From NCBI RefSeq assembly GCF_025998815.1, contig NZ_AP026678.1, positions 1,922,001 through 1,986,000 on the forward strand: a stretch of 64,000 nucleotides of DNA, given 5' to 3'. The stretch is from Ignavibacterium sp. (GTDB taxonomy: Bacteria > Bacteroidota > Ignavibacteria > Ignavibacteriales > Ignavibacteriaceae). Both the position numbers and the translations under genes were made by a program. A model generated the notes under the pieces. The model had not been told where the DNA came from and searched no databases. It saw only the letters and a program-made list of their open reading frames with translations. Each line of letters starts with the position of its first letter. The first letter of the stretch is position 1. Below, piece after piece: positions 17,122 to 28,002 of this stretch.

Positions 17122-18513
17122 ATGAACTACCGCATTGAAAAAGACACAATGGGTGAAATCCAAGTTCCATCCGATAAATATTACGGTGCACAAACCGCCA
17201 GATCTTTAATGAACTTCAAAATTGGTGGCGACAGATTTCCAAGAGAATTGATTCGTGCACTTGGCATTCTTAAAAAAGCGGCTGCAATGACTAATAAAGA
17301 GTTGGGAACACTTCCCGCAGAAAAAGCTGACTTGATTATTAAAGCTGCTGAAGAAGTAATTGAAGGAAAACTTGATGAACACTTCCCTCTTGTAGTTTGG
17401 CAAACAGGTAGCGGAACCCAAACAAATATGAATGCTAATGAAGTAATTGCAAATCGTGCAATCGAAATGGCTGGTGGTGAACTTGGAAGTAAAAAGCCAA
17501 TTCATCCAAATGATGATGTAAACAAAGCACAATCATCAAATGATACTTTTCCAACCGCAATGCACATCGCAGCAGTTGAGCAAATTCATCATCGCTTAAT
17601 TCCAATGGTTACAAAACTCCGCGATGCTCTTCAGAAAAAATCAGAAGAATTCAAAGATATAATAAAGATTGGAAGAACTCATTTGATGGATGCTGTTCCA
17701 CTTACACTTGGTCAGGAATTCGGTGGTTATGTTCAGATGCTAACAAATGGATTGGAAAGAATTGATGCTGCACTTCCGAGATTATATGAACTGGCTTTGG
17801 GTGGAACTGCAGTTGGCACAGGTTTAAATACTCATCCGAAATTTGCAGAACTTTCAGCGAAGAAAATTGCTGAGATTACCGGACTACCCTTTGTAACAGC
17901 CAGAAATAAATTCGAAGCACTTGCAACCCACGATGCTTTAGTTGAATTTCACGGAGTGTTAAAAACATTAGCTGCTTCGCTTATGAAAATTGCAAATGAT
18001 ATCCGATGGCTCGGCTCTGGTCCACGCTGTGGTTTGGGAGAACTTCATCTTCCGGAAAATGAACCCGGAAGCTCAATCATGCCAGGCAAAGTTAATCCAA
18101 CTCAAAGTGAAGCAATGACAATGGTTTGTGCACAGGTTTTCGGAAATGATGTTGCTGTTAATATTGGTGGTGCGAGTGGAAACTTTGAGTTAAATGTTTT
18201 TAAACCGGTAATAATTTTCAATGTACTTAATTCAATCAGATTATTATCCGATGCTTGCGAAAGCTTTACTGATCACTGTGTTGTTGGAATTGAAGCTAAT
18301 GTGGATAATATCAAAAAGCATGTCGAAAATTCTCTGATGCTTGTAACAGCTTTAAATCCTGTGATTGGTTATGACAATGCAGCTAAAGTTGCAAAGAAAG
18401 CCCACGCAGAAAATAAAACATTAAAACAGGCAGCAGTAGAATTAGGTTTACTTACTCCGGAAAAATTTGATGAAATAGTTCGTCCGGAAAAAATGATTGG
18501 TCCGAAAGCATAA
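17122..18513 (+). CDS. fumC: Class II fumarate hydratase
   Basis: 463 residues, typical for iron-independent fumarase C, which interconverts fumarate and malate in the TCA cycle. Family motifs are complete: [19 protein letters not shown], the histidine-containing [41 protein letters not shown], and the superfamily signature [12 protein letters not shown] good Shine-Dalgarno AGGGAG lies 8 bases before ATG 17122. The kbl gene follows after 35 bases on the same strand, so the two may be co-transcribed. Confidence 0.96.
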   Translation: MNYRIEKDTMGEIQVPSDKYYGAQTARSLMNFKIGGDRFPRELIRALGILKKAAAMTNKELGTLPAEKADLIIKAAEEVIEGKLDEHFPLVVWQTGSGTQTNMNANEVIANRAIEMAGGELGSKKPIHPNDDVNKAQSSNDTFPTAMHIAAVEQIHHRLIPMVTKLRDALQKKSEEFKDIIKIGRTHLMDAVPLTLGQEFGGYVQMLTNGLERIDAALPRLYELALGGTAVGTGLNTHPKFAELSAKKIAEITGLPFVTARNKFEALATHDALVEFHGVLKTLAASLMKIANDIRWLGSGPRCGLGELHLPENEPGSSIMPGKVNPTQSEAMTMVCAQVFGNDVAVNIGGASGNFELNVFKPVIIFNVLNSIRLLSDACESFTDHCVVGIEANVDNIKKHVENSLMLVTALNPVIGYDNAAKVAKKAHAENKTLKQAAVELGLLTPEKFDEIVRPEKMIGPKA

Positions 18514-18548
18514 TTAAATTCAAAACCAAATCAGATAGCGAGGACTAA

Positions 18549-19739
18549 ATGACTTCAGAAACAAAATCATATTATAGAAATATTCTCGAAAGCATAGAGA
18601 AAGAAGGTCTTTATAAAAAAGAAAGAATCATAACTTCTCCTCAACGAGCTCATATCGAAGTGATGCACACACAAAGTGTATTGAATATGTGTGCTAATAA
18701 TTACCTTGGATTGGCAGATAATCCGGAATTAATTAAAGCAGCGAAAGATAGTCTGGACAAATGGGGATTTGGACTTTCATCAGTCAGATTTATTTGCGGC
18801 ACTCAGGAAATTCACAAAGAGCTTGAAAGAAAAATTTCTGAATTTCTTGGACAGGAAGACACTATTCTTTACACATCATGCTTTGATGCAAATGGTGGAT
18901 TGTTTGAAACTCTCCTTGGTGAAGAAGATGCAGTTGTAAGTGATGAATTAAATCACGCAAGCATTATTGATGGAATAAGATTATGCAAAGCGCAACGCTA
19001 TCGTTACAAAAACTGCGATATGAATGATCTTGAAGCAAAATTGAATGAAGCCAGAGCAAATAACGCTAAAAATATTCTTATCGCTACAGATGGTGTTTTT
19101 TCGATGGATGGTTTCATAGCACCATTAAAAGATATTTGCAATCTTGCTGAAAAGTATGGTGCAATGGTAATGGTTGATGATAGTCACGCAGTTGGATTTA
19201 TGGGTAAGCATGGTAAAGGTACTCACGAATACAATGATGTAATGGGAAAAGTTGATATAATTACCGGAACTCTGGGAAAAGCTCTGGGCGGCGCAAGTGG
19301 TGGTTATACTTCTGCAAGAAAAGAAATTGTTGATTTACTCAGACAACGTTCAAGACCTTATTTATTTTCAAACACTGTTGCACCTTCAATTGTAGCCGCT
19401 TCAATTAAGGTGCTTGATATGCTTTCTTCAACAACTCATTTACGGGATAAGCTTGAAGAGAATACAAAATATTTCCGTGATAAGATTAAAGCTGCAGGAT
19501 TTAATATTAAAGAAGGCGTTCATCCAATTGTTCCGATAATGCTTGGTGATGCAGTTCTGGCTCAGCAAATGGCAGCCAAACTTCTTGATAAAGGTGTTTA
19601 TGTGATTGGTTTCTTCTATCCGGTTGTTCCAAAAGGAACTGCAAGAATTCGTGTTCAGATTTCTGCAGCACATTCAAAAGAAGATTTGGATTTTGCGGTT
19701 GAAAAATTCTCTGAAGTAAAAAAAGAAATGGGTATATAA
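18549..19739 (+). CDS. kbl: Glycine C-acetyltransferase (2-amino-3-ketobutyrate CoA ligase)
   Basis: 396 residues, the usual length of this PLP fold-type I enzyme of the alpha-oxoamine synthase family. It cleaves 2-amino-3-oxobutanoate with CoA to glycine and acetyl-Co[52 protein letters not shown] and the PLP-lysine region [15 protein letters not shown] all fit Kbl rather than BioF. The start has GAGGAC about 5 bases upstream. With tdh at 11054-12088 the two-step threonine degradation path is complete. A small lipoprotein gene follows at once. Confidence 0.93.
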   Translation: MTSETKSYYRNILESIEKEGLYKKERIITSPQRAHIEVMHTQSVLNMCANNYLGLADNPELIKAAKDSLDKWGFGLSSVRFICGTQEIHKELERKISEFLGQEDTILYTSCFDANGGLFETLLGEEDAVVSDELNHASIIDGIRLCKAQRYRYKNCDMNDLEAKLNEARANNAKNILIATDGVFSMDGFIAPLKDICNLAEKYGAMVMVDDSHAVGFMGKHGKGTHEYNDVMGKVDIITGTLGKALGGASGGYTSARKEIVDLLRQRSRPYLFSNTVAPSIVAASIKVLDMLSSTTHLRDKLEENTKYFRDKIKAAGFNIKEGVHPIVPIMLGDAVLAQQMAAKLLDKGVYVIGFFYPVVPKGTARIRVQISAAHSKEDLDFAVEKFSEVKKEMGI

Positions 19740-19756
19740 AATTGAAAGGAGATTTC

Positions 19757-20170
19757 TTGAAACATTTAACAGTGGTTCTACTAGCCGTAACATTTTTGTT
19801 TCTTGCTTGTTCAGATGAGAAAAGTTACAAAACACCTGAAGCTGCCGTCAAAGCCAATGCTGAATTTATGAATGAAGAAAATTTTGATGGTGTAATGTCA
19901 ACTATTCATCCTGAAAGTCAATCGTACAAAATGACGGAAAACCTGGTTAAAAAAATCTTTGAGACTTATGATTTAAGCTATAAGATAGAAGAGATAAAAG
20001 TAATTGAACAAAAGGATAAAGAAGCCAAAGTCGAGTTTGTGCAATTAACTACAAAGATTAAAGGACCGGAATTTAAGAACAACCGGACTTTTGGGATTCA
20101 TACACTAAAGCTGGATGGTGATTCGTGGAAAATATTTTCAACAGAAGTAACTGACCTGAAATTTCTTTAA
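19757..20170 (+). CDS. Small lipoprotein, DUF4878-like (137 aa)
   Basis: I choose the TTG at 19757 because AAAGGAG stands 5 bases before it; an in-frame TTG at 19742 lies before that ribosome site. The protein begins MKHLTVVLLAVTFLFLAC, a lipoprotein signal with the acylated cysteine at residue 18. A cystatin-like alpha+beta domain follows (TPEAAVKANAEFMNEENFDGVMSTIHPES, then KVEFVQLTTKIKG and DSWKIFSTEV), as in DUF4878 and related NTF2-like lipoproteins. The role is unknown. The gene sits 17 bases behind kbl and ends at a strong two-way terminator. Confidence 0.75.
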   Translation: MKHLTVVLLAVTFLFLACSDEKSYKTPEAAVKANAEFMNEENFDGVMSTIHPESQSYKMTENLVKKIFETYDLSYKIEEIKVIEQKDKEAKVEFVQLTTKIKGPEFKNNRTFGIHTLKLDGDSWKIFSTEVTDLKFL

Positions 20171-20183
20171 TCTTTAATAAAAA

Positions 20184-20218
20184 AGGAGCGAGCAAATTAC
20201 TGTAATCTGTTCGCTCCT
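20184..20218. terminator. Bidirectional intrinsic terminator
   Basis: AGGAGCGAGCA (20184-20194) pairs with TGTTCGCTCCT (20208-20218), one G-U pair, 13-base loop. On the minus strand the stem is followed by a T6 run, which suits the peptidase gene ending at 20246. On the plus strand it is followed by a T-rich TTTGTTCTTT, which suits the lipoprotein gene ending at 20170. Confidence 0.85.
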
Positions 20219-20245
20219 GATTTGTTCTTTAAACTAATTGAATAT

Positions 20246-21550
20246 TCATCTTTCAATTTTAATATCAAGCCATTCTTCAAGTTTATTATAAATCATTTCC
20301 CTTTCGTTTTCCGGAAAACTTTTTATTCTTGTTCTATGCGAACCATTTGGAAGAACCATTTTTAATGAATTTGTTTTACCTGTAAGACAAACTCCTGTTG
20401 AAGTCCACGGATCATTTCCACCATAAATGAAAATAAAATTGTTCGCTTCATTCTCTACCCAATGAGAAATGTCTTTCATCGGCTCGGGATTAAATTTTAA
20501 TTGAAGATTATCGGGAATGAAAAACGGAGTATGTCCATCGGCGTATTTCAGATATTGTTTAAATGGTTCAACATCATAACCATAATAACCATACTCAGTA
20601 TAACATTGATAGAAAAACGGATAGATTGAAGTTATATCTTTATCCGAGAAATAATCTACACCACTGTTTTTTTTGAAGTGCTCGAATATCTCTTCTTTTG
20701 AAAAAGTTGAATCAGGGATTTTACTGCAATCACCATCACTCCATTGCCAATATGCAAAAGAATATTCCAACACGGAGTATTCAAAAGCTTTTTCACTTCC
20801 AACAATATTATAGCTCAAATTTTCTTTTTCAGCATTTTGTAAAAACATCGGATAAAAAACATCTCGCTTTTTAAGAATCATTTCCTGAAAGTCGTGGACT
20901 TTTTTTCTGCATTCTTCGGTAGAAACATTTTTTAACCATTCATAAACTCTTTGGTCTTCAGGTGAGCGATTGATTGGAGCAACATAAGCAACAGTTGCAT
21001 CAACATCATTAGGATAAAATCTTTTGTGAAAAATAACAGTTGAACCACCTTTACTTATTCCGGTTGTTATCCATTTACTTTTATAAAACTCTTTCAGTTT
21101 CTGAATTATTCTGTGATGATCTGCCGCCGCTTGTTTAATATCAAGATATTTCCAATCAAACGGTTCCGACACTGATTCACCGAAATATCTGTGCTCAACA
21201 ATTATCTGATTGCAATTTAATAGTCTGCTTAATTCATTGGGTCTGTTTCCAACTGAGTAACCATCAAGCTCAGCTACCATTGGCAGGTCTTCATCTTTGT
21301 GTGATAAGAAAAACTGCTGTTTAAATTTCGGACTATTCGGATTGAAATGGTCTATTGGCTGTTCAATAAAAATTTCATAAATCTCACTAAACATTTCATT
21401 CGATTCAAGTTTTTTAACTGTTAAATCCGGCTGCGATAATAACCACTTATAAAGTTTACTCTCTTGAAGAGTAGTTTGTTGCGTTGCACTGCAGCTGATT
21501 AATATAAATATCATCAAAAAATAAGCTGAAATAATGCGAAGAGATTTCAA
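20246..21550 (-). CDS. S37/S28-like serine tripeptidyl aminopeptidase, lipoprotein
   Basis: 434 residues. MKSLRIISAYFLMIFILISC is a lipoprotein signal with Cys20. The alpha/beta-hydrolase body has IIVEHRYFGES (about 117-127), the nucleophile elbow TTGISKGGS with Ser166, FIFIYGGNDPWTSTG carrying the acid, and NGSHRTRI with the histidine. This order and wording match the PS-10 peptidase (S37) group, often labelled S28 in Bacteroidota. It would release tripeptides or prolyl-peptides at the cell surface or in the periplasm. It is monocistronic with a strong terminator. Confidence 0.8.
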   Translation of the reverse strand: MKSLRIISAYFLMIFILISCSATQQTTLQESKLYKWLLSQPDLTVKKLESNEMFSEIYEIFIEQPIDHFNPNSPKFKQQFFLSHKDEDLPMVAELDGYSVGNRPNELSRLLNCNQIIVEHRYFGESVSEPFDWKYLDIKQAAADHHRIIQKLKEFYKSKWITTGISKGGSTVIFHKRFYPNDVDATVAYVAPINRSPEDQRVYEWLKNVSTEECRKKVHDFQEMILKKRDVFYPMFLQNAEKENLSYNIVGSEKAFEYSVLEYSFAYWQWSDGDCSKIPDSTFSKEEIFEHFKKNSGVDYFSDKDITSIYPFFYQCYTEYGYYGYDVEPFKQYLKYADGHTPFFIPDNLQLKFNPEPMKDISHWVENEANNFIFIYGGNDPWTSTGVCLTGKTNSLKMVLPNGSHRTRIKSFPENEREMIYNKLEEWLDIKIER

Positions 21551-21648
21551 TTTAACTTCTCCTTTTATTTAGATAATTTTAACCGTAAAAATTTTGTGAG
21601 CTAACTTAAGAAATCTTCATAACATTTTTTTATAACACGCGAAGAGAT

Positions 21649-22191
21649 ATGAAAGCAATAATTTCATTATATAAAGGTGATATCACAAAATTAAAAGTTG
21701 ATGCAATCGTAAATGCAGCAAACCGTTCACTGCTTGGTGGTGGTGGAGTTGACGGAGCGATTCATCGGGCTGCTGGTCCTGAATTACTCGAATTCAATCG
21801 AAAGCTCGGTGGTTGTGAAACGGGTGAATCAAAAATTTCTCCCGGTTTCAAACTACCTGCAAAATATATTATTCACACTGTCGGACCTGTTTGGCAGGGA
21901 GGCAAAAGCAATGAAGACAGCTTGCTTGAAAACTGTTATTTAAATTCACTAAAACTTGCTGTAAAAAATAAAATAAAGACAATCGCATTTCCTGCAATCT
22001 CAACAGGAGTTTATGGTTTCCCTCTGGAGCGTGCAACTAATATTGCAGTAAAAAGAGTTATAAAATTTTTAGAAAATGATGATACAATTGAAAAAGTAAT
22101 CTTTGCTTGCTTTGATGAAAGAACTTATAAAGTTTATGAAGCTACCTTGAAATCAGAAAAAATTCCGTTTGAAATTTACTCAATGGATTGA
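21649..22191 (+). CDS. Macrodomain O-acetyl-ADP-ribose deacetylase (YmdB-like)
   Basis: 180 residues, a single macro domain. VDAIVNAANRSLLGGGGVDGAIHRAAGP is the ADP-ribose-binding and catalytic Asn/Asp region, and AFPAISTGVYGFPLERA is the second phosphate loop. Such proteins hydrolyse O-acetyl-ADP-ribose or remove ADP-ribose from proteins. The last codons and the stop (22189-22191) fall inside the first 22-bp palindrome of the repeat that precedes the DUF4143 gene, so the native C-terminus may have been altered by insertion of that element. Confidence 0.92.
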   Translation: MKAIISLYKGDITKLKVDAIVNAANRSLLGGGGVDGAIHRAAGPELLEFNRKLGGCETGESKISPGFKLPAKYIIHTVGPVWQGGKSNEDSLLENCYLNSLKLAVKNKIKTIAFPAISTGVYGFPLERATNIAVKRVIKFLENDDTIEKVIFACFDERTYKVYEATLKSEKIPFEIYSMD

Positions 22192-22218
22192 GTAAATTTA
22201 CTCAGTCAATTGAGTAAA
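22175..22218. repeat. Two tandem 22-bp palindromes upstream of the DUF4143 gene
   Basis: Unit 1 (22175-22196) and unit 2 (22197-22218) abut exactly. Each is TTTACTCA-N6-TGAGTAAA with perfect 8-bp arms; the six-base centres are ATGGAT and GTCAAT. The ATPase start codon follows 2 bases later. The same pair recurs after the gene. From 22177 to 22204 the sequence is identical to 23409-23436. Confidence 0.9.
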
Positions 22219-22220
22219 TT

Positions 22221-23405
22221 ATGTACCAGAGAAAACAACTTGAAATCTTAGAAAAAAGAATATTTGAGAGAAAAAATCTAATTCAGGTTATTACAGGTCC
22301 GAGACAAGTTGGAAAAACAACGCTCGCCAATCAACTAACAAAAAAGGTGAATATTCCTTTTCATTTTGTTTCAGCAGATGCTGTGCCTTCATCTAATTCT
22401 TTTTGGATATCTCAACAATGGGAAATATCACGAGCAAAATTTAAAAATTCCGGGTCAAAAATATTTTTATTTATTATTGATGAAGTTCAAAAAATAAATA
22501 ACTGGAGTGAATACATTAAGAAAGAATGGGATAAGGATCGAAGGCAAAATATTAATTTAAGAGTTATTTTACTTGGTTCTTCAACTCTTCTTGTGAACAA
22601 AGGTTTAAGCGAATCTTTGATGGGTAGATTTGAAATTATTCAACTCCCGCATTGGTCACTTTCTGAAATGCACGATGCCTTTGGATTTACTCCTGAACAA
22701 TATGTTTATTTCGGTGCTTATCCTGGCGCTGAACATTTGATATCTGATGAGACCAGATGGAAAGATTACATTAGGAATTCTATTATTGAGCCAACTATTT
22801 CTAAGGACATACTTCAACTTACCAACATACAAAAACCGGCTTTACTCAAAAATCTTTTCGAGCTTGGCTGCGCATTCAGTGGAGAGATTCTATCTTACAC
22901 AAAAATTCTAGGTCAATTAACCGACGCCGGCAATACTACAACTTTAGCGCAATATCAAAAATTATTGGATGAAGTTTGGTTATTGAGTGGATTACAAAAG
23001 TTTTCGGGCTCTAAAATCAAATCTAAATCTTCACCACCTAAATGGATTGTTTATAACACTTCCCTTTCTTCGGTTTATGATGAGTTATCTTTCGAATCGG
23101 TTAAAAATAATCTGGTGCGTTGGGGTAGAAAAGTTGAGCAAGCTATCGGAGCTTATTTAATTAATTCGGCAAGAGTAAATAACTTTAATGTATTCTACTG
23201 GCGTGAGGTGAACGACGAAATAGATTTCTTGATCCAGAAAAATAAGACTATTATTCCAATAGAAGTCAAATTAGGGAAAGCGAAATCGCACAAGGGACTA
23301 ATAAACTTTTCTGAGAAGTTTAGTACCAAAAAATCGCTTCTAATTTCTGATGATGGTTTAAAGTGGCAGGAATTTCTAAAAATGGATATAGTTGATTTAT
23401 TCTAA
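22221..23405 (+). CDS. AAA ATPase with C-terminal DUF4143 nuclease-like domain
   Basis: 394 residues. Walker A GPRQVGKT (26-33), Walker B FIIDEVQ with Asp87-Glu88, and sensor-like LGSSTLL place it in the AAA_14 group. The C-terminal DUF4143 part ends in a PD-(D/E)XK pattern: EVNDEIDFLIQ (Asp335), then IPIEVKLGK (Glu348, Lys350). The biological role of this widespread family is not established. No Shine-Dalgarno sequence is visible; the ATG comes straight after paired palindromes, which also follow the stop codon. The gene with its repeats looks like a unit inserted at the end of the macrodomain gene. Confidence 0.88.
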   Translation: MYQRKQLEILEKRIFERKNLIQVITGPRQVGKTTLANQLTKKVNIPFHFVSADAVPSSNSFWISQQWEISRAKFKNSGSKIFLFIIDEVQKINNWSEYIKKEWDKDRRQNINLRVILLGSSTLLVNKGLSESLMGRFEIIQLPHWSLSEMHDAFGFTPEQYVYFGAYPGAEHLISDETRWKDYIRNSIIEPTISKDILQLTNIQKPALLKNLFELGCAFSGEILSYTKILGQLTDAGNTTTLAQYQKLLDEVWLLSGLQKFSGSKIKSKSSPPKWIVYNTSLSSVYDELSFESVKNNLVRWGRKVEQAIGAYLINSARVNNFNVFYWREVNDEIDFLIQKNKTIIPIEVKLGKAKSHKGLINFSEKFSTKKSLLISDDGLKWQEFLKMDIVDLF

Positions 23406-23406
23406 A

Positions 23407-23450
23407 GATACTCAATGGATTGAGTAAATTTACTCAACCCACTGAGTAAA
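23407..23450. repeat. Two tandem 22-bp palindromes downstream of the DUF4143 gene
   Basis: Unit 3 (23407-23428) has the core TACTCA-ATGGAT-TGAGTA, the same centre as unit 1. Unit 4 (23429-23450) is TTTACTCA-ACCCAC-TGAGTAAA. The first lies 2 bases after the ATPase stop codon. 23409-23436 is a 28-base perfect direct copy of 22177-22204. Confidence 0.9.
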
Positions 23451-23455
23451 ATGAA

Positions 23456-23650
23456 TTAATGATTTGCAGAGGGAATTTTATCAGCCCCATCAAGTTTACC
23501 AGTTAATTTTTGCGGTGAGTGAATAAGAATTGGTAAACATCTCGAACATATAAATGCTTTCTTACCAGCATAATTCAGGTTCACTAAAGGTATTTCATTT
23601 TCAGTAACATTACAGTTTAAACAATGATTTAATTCTTTTTCTTCCTTCAT
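23456..23650 (-). CDS. Small zinc-ribbon-like hypothetical protein (64 aa)
   Basis: 64 residues with two CxxC knuckles, CLNC near residue 10 and CSRC near residue 35, spaced like a zinc ribbon. The segment between them reads NVTENEIPLVNLNYAGKKAFI. The C-terminal third is polar with no further motif. A GGAG sequence lies 8 bases before the ATG, which supports translation. It is convergent with the DUF4143 gene and may be an independent small metal-binding protein. The function is unknown. Confidence 0.65.
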   Translation of the reverse strand: MKEEKELNHCLNCNVTENEIPLVNLNYAGKKAFICSRCLPILIHSPQKLTGKLDGADKIPSANH

Positions 23651-23687
23651 GTTTACTCCATTTATTTTAATGAATTTTTAATTGCGG

Positions 23688-23751
23688 CTTTGCGTCGTAA
23701 GTTGAAATTTGGTTTAGTTTAATTCAACGTAGTAACGCTGAGAGCGCAAAG
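23688..23751. repeat. Imperfect inverted repeat, CTTTGCG type
   Basis: CTTTGCG (23688-23694) and GTTGAA (23701-23706) mirror TTCAAC (23723-23728) and CGCAAAG (23745-23751). The lone hairpin sits between the zinc-ribbon gene and glnA. Its wording recalls the CTTTGTG/CACAAAG repeats found from 32 kb on and may be a third variant of that family. Confidence 0.5.
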
Positions 23752-23758
23752 TTTGGAA

Positions 23759-25141
23759 TTATAAATTAAAATACATTTTATATTCAAATGGATGAGGCAT
23801 CGTACCAATTGAATGAATTTCCTCATTTTTGGTTTTTATCCATTGCTGCAGTAATTCATCAGTAAAAATATTACCACGCCTCAAAAAATCATTATCTATT
23901 TCGAGAGCATCAAGTGCTTCTGCAAGATTGCGAGGAAGAAAATGAATTTTATGAACATCATCTCCTTCAAGAAAATTTTTATCATACGGACCAAACCCTT
24001 CCTTAACCGGATCAATTTTGTTTACTACTCCATCAATTCCTGCAAGCAACATTGCAACAAGACAAAGATAAGGATTTGCGGTTGCATCAGGTGGACGATA
24101 TTCAAATCTGGTTTCCTGTGGATTTGAAACATACTTTGGAATTCTGATTGCACCTGCACGATTTCCCATTCCATAAGTCAAGGCAACAGGAGCTTCAAAT
24201 CCGGGAACAAGTCGTTTATAAGAATTAGTGCTTGGATTTGTAAATGCTGATAATGCTGGTGCGTGTTTCAACATGCCACCGATAAAATATCTTCCCAACT
24301 CACTGAAATTTCCATATTCACCTTTTTTGTAAAAAAGATTTTTTCCGTTCTTAGTTATGTAGAAATGAAGATGCATTCCGTTACCTGCCTGCTGATACAT
24401 TGGTTTGGGCATAAAAGTTATGTAAAGACCTTTTTGCTTTGCAAAGTTGAAAAGAATGTATTTTGTTGTAATTATGTTATCAGCAGTTGTTAATAAATCA
24501 GCGAAGTAAGTTTCAATTTCCTGCTGACCTCTTTCACCGACTTCGTGATGATGGTATTTTACATTTATTCCCTGTGCTTTAAGAAGTTTGCAAGCTTCAT
24601 CTCTGAAATCATCATATTCATCAAATGGATTTGCTGCGTGATAAGCTTTTTTGTAAAATTCTTCGGCGTGTTCAACACGGTAATATGAAGATGCTGTTCT
24701 TGTATCATATTCAACTTTGGAAAAAATATAGAATTCAAATTCTGGACCCCACCAAGACTTATCAGCTCCGGTGATTTCTTTAAGTAAACCCTCGGCTTTT
24801 TTAGCAAGATATCTTCCATCCTGACTAAATGGAGTTCTCTTCTGATCAGTAAGAACGATGTGAGAATAAAAACTAAGTGTTGGGGCATCACGAAAAGGAT
24901 CAATACGGGCAGTTTCAAGATCAGGGACAAGAATCATATCACTGTTTTCTACTTTTTTAAAACCATAACTCGAACCATCAAAACCAACTCCTTCGGTTAC
25001 TAACTTTTCAAGAATATTGTCATAATAAGGAAGAGTAATGTGATGAAGTCTTCCTGTTAAATCGTTTGCTTTAAGATCAATAAACTCAATTTTATTCTTT
25101 TTAATTATCTCTTTGCAGTATTGGATTTGTTTTTTATTCAT
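23759..25141 (-). CDS. glnA: Type I glutamine synthetase
   Basis: 460 residues. The N-terminal beta-grasp region with FIDLKANDLTGRLHHITLP and VGFDGSSYGFKKVENSDMILVPD, the ATP/metal helix WWGPEFEFYIF, GNGMHLHFYITKNGK, and NPSTNSYKRLVPGFEAPV with FEYRPPDATANPYLCLVAMLLAG identify GSI. It condenses ammonia and glutamate using ATP. The classic adenylylation motif NLYDLP is not seen near the C-terminus, so control is more likely allosteric or transcriptional. It is transcribed alone, downstream of eno in the same direction, and separated from it by a terminator. Confidence 0.93.
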   Translation of the reverse strand: MNKKQIQYCKEIIKKNKIEFIDLKANDLTGRLHHITLPYYDNILEKLVTEGVGFDGSSYGFKKVENSDMILVPDLETARIDPFRDAPTLSFYSHIVLTDQKRTPFSQDGRYLAKKAEGLLKEITGADKSWWGPEFEFYIFSKVEYDTRTASSYYRVEHAEEFYKKAYHAANPFDEYDDFRDEACKLLKAQGINVKYHHHEVGERGQQEIETYFADLLTTADNIITTKYILFNFAKQKGLYITFMPKPMYQQAGNGMHLHFYITKNGKNLFYKKGEYGNFSELGRYFIGGMLKHAPALSAFTNPSTNSYKRLVPGFEAPVALTYGMGNRAGAIRIPKYVSNPQETRFEYRPPDATANPYLCLVAMLLAGIDGVVNKIDPVKEGFGPYDKNFLEGDDVHKIHFLPRNLAEALDALEIDNDFLRRGNIFTDELLQQWIKTKNEEIHSIGTMPHPFEYKMYFNL

Positions 25142-25176
25142 AGATGCACCTGAAATTTTTATTTAAAGACAAAAAT

Positions 25177-25198
25177 GCCCGACCATATTCAGTCGGGC
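25177..25198 (-). terminator. Intrinsic terminator of eno
   Basis: On the minus strand GCCCGAC, an eight-base loop and GTCGGGC (plus positions 25177-25183 and 25192-25198) are followed by ATTTTTG. It begins 10 bases after the enolase stop. Confidence 0.85.
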
Positions 25199-25207
25199 TT
25201 AAGAATT

Positions 25208-26527
<1,320 letters not shown>

Positions 26528-26629
26528 TCAAATTTATTTTTTTTGCTTTTCAAAATTACCGAAAGACTGTTTAGAATAGAAACGAAAAGCACTTAAGTAA
26601 GTGGTATCAGACACATCAACAAATTAATT

Positions 26630-27826
26630 TTAAAGATTATATCTTTGTGGAAAAATCTTTGCTAATCGTTTAATAAGATTATCAACCAATCTGGTTATTG
26701 AAGACTGTTCCTGATTTGAGTATCTCTCGCAATAACTTTTTATAGCGAATGATATTCCCACATCTTTATTCTGTTCAAGACTTACATAGTATTTGTGCGC
26801 CATTATATCAACATAAAGTTTTAGAGAATTTGTTTTGGGAAATAAATCAAACAGTTTAAGCTGATTGAATTCGTTAATTGTTGGCTCATAAATATTTTTA
26901 ATCCAGTCTTGAGCAGCGTCTTTCATATCAATTTCTCTTGAAGCTTTCTCACTCAGGTACCATTTGTGTTCTTCAATTTGTTTAATTATTGAATCGAGTG
27001 AATACTGATCAGAAATTTTATAGAAATGCTTTTTAACTTTTAATCCGGTTAGTTTTTCAAAATTTTCTGTTTTAATAAGAAGAGATAAATGCTCAGAATA
27101 ACTTTTATGAAAAAATTTTTTATCCTCTTCAATAATGGTTAAGTTCTTTTTTCCTGTTAAAGCATCATTTACTTCTTCTATGGATTGAATAAATTTATTT
27201 AAATCATCCTGCTTCTGATTCTCAGAAATATTTTTCAAAAAGTTAACTGTTTCAGCATCAGCAAGAAATGCTTTCAGTTCTGTAAATGTTCTGCCATTTT
27301 CATCTTTAAGCTTTATAAACTTTACCAGAATATTTGCTAAAGAAGCATCGCCCCAATAGATATTGTTGAAATGCAAATTTGCGATAAGCTCTGCTGAAGC
27401 TTCATAAATTAGTTTTCGGTTATGCTCAGTAAAGCCCCAACCGAACAGGATTGAATGCGGAATTGATTTTTCTTCAAGTAATGTAATCAGAAAAGCCAGC
27501 ACATTATCAGGATCGGAATTTTTCATAAATAAATTCTTTTTATAAAAAACATATCCAACAGGACGCAATGCATGTATTCCATTCTGTAAAAGCTTAATCA
27601 GTGATTCATTTTCAAAATAAGCACTTATTGGATTTGTCTGCTTAATTGCAAAAGAAAAATTTTTTGTTCTTATAAATCGAATCAGATGTTTCGAAACTCC
27701 TTTTCTGACATCAAGAAATTTTATTTCACTGGAATCCCACTTTTCAAGTGGTTGATTCCATGGCAAATCAATCAGTTCCTGTTGATACTCAGGATTCAAA
27801 TTTATAACAAGATTTTTCTTATCCAT
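26630..27826 (-). CDS. DUF4032-like, kinase-fold-like protein
   Basis: 398 residues, no signal peptide. RKGVSKHLIRFIRTKNFSFAIKQTN looks like the nucleotide-binding strand with a conserved Lys. NNIYWGDASLANILVKF resembles the HGDLHxxN catalytic loop of APH/LPS-type kinases, and KAFLADAETVNF the metal-binding D-x-E/D strand. The second half, helical, has no motif. This matches the DUF4032 group near lipopolysaccharide-kinase-like folds, but the substitution of His by Trp in the loop makes activity uncertain. It stands alone between eno and the divergent antiporter gene. Confidence 0.55.
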   Translation of the reverse strand: MDKKNLVINLNPEYQQELIDLPWNQPLEKWDSSEIKFLDVRKGVSKHLIRFIRTKNFSFAIKQTNPISAYFENESLIKLLQNGIHALRPVGYVFYKKNLFMKNSDPDNVLAFLITLLEEKSIPHSILFGWGFTEHNRKLIYEASAELIANLHFNNIYWGDASLANILVKFIKLKDENGRTFTELKAFLADAETVNFLKNISENQKQDDLNKFIQSIEEVNDALTGKKNLTIIEEDKKFFHKSYSEHLSLLIKTENFEKLTGLKVKKHFYKISDQYSLDSIIKQIEEHKWYLSEKASREIDMKDAAQDWIKNIYEPTINEFNQLKLFDLFPKTNSLKLYVDIMAHKYYVSLEQNKDVGISFAIKSYCERYSNQEQSSITRLVDNLIKRLAKIFPQRYNL

Positions 27827-28002
27827 TTAATACTTTTGTTTTATTCATAATTCGTTTGCAATATATTCAAAAGAAATAAAAGATAATTTGATGAAGAATT
27901 AAATAATTGTGAAAAATAAAAATCTCCTTTTTAAGTCTGATTATTAAAATGAAATTAAGGAATTAAAAACTTATTTTTGAAACGAATAATTTAAGGTAAA
28001 TT

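Noticed and set aside
22175..23450. Palindromes around the DUF4143 gene as a CRISPR array
   Set aside because: Only two adjacent units on each side, no unique spacers of 30-40 bases, and no cas genes.
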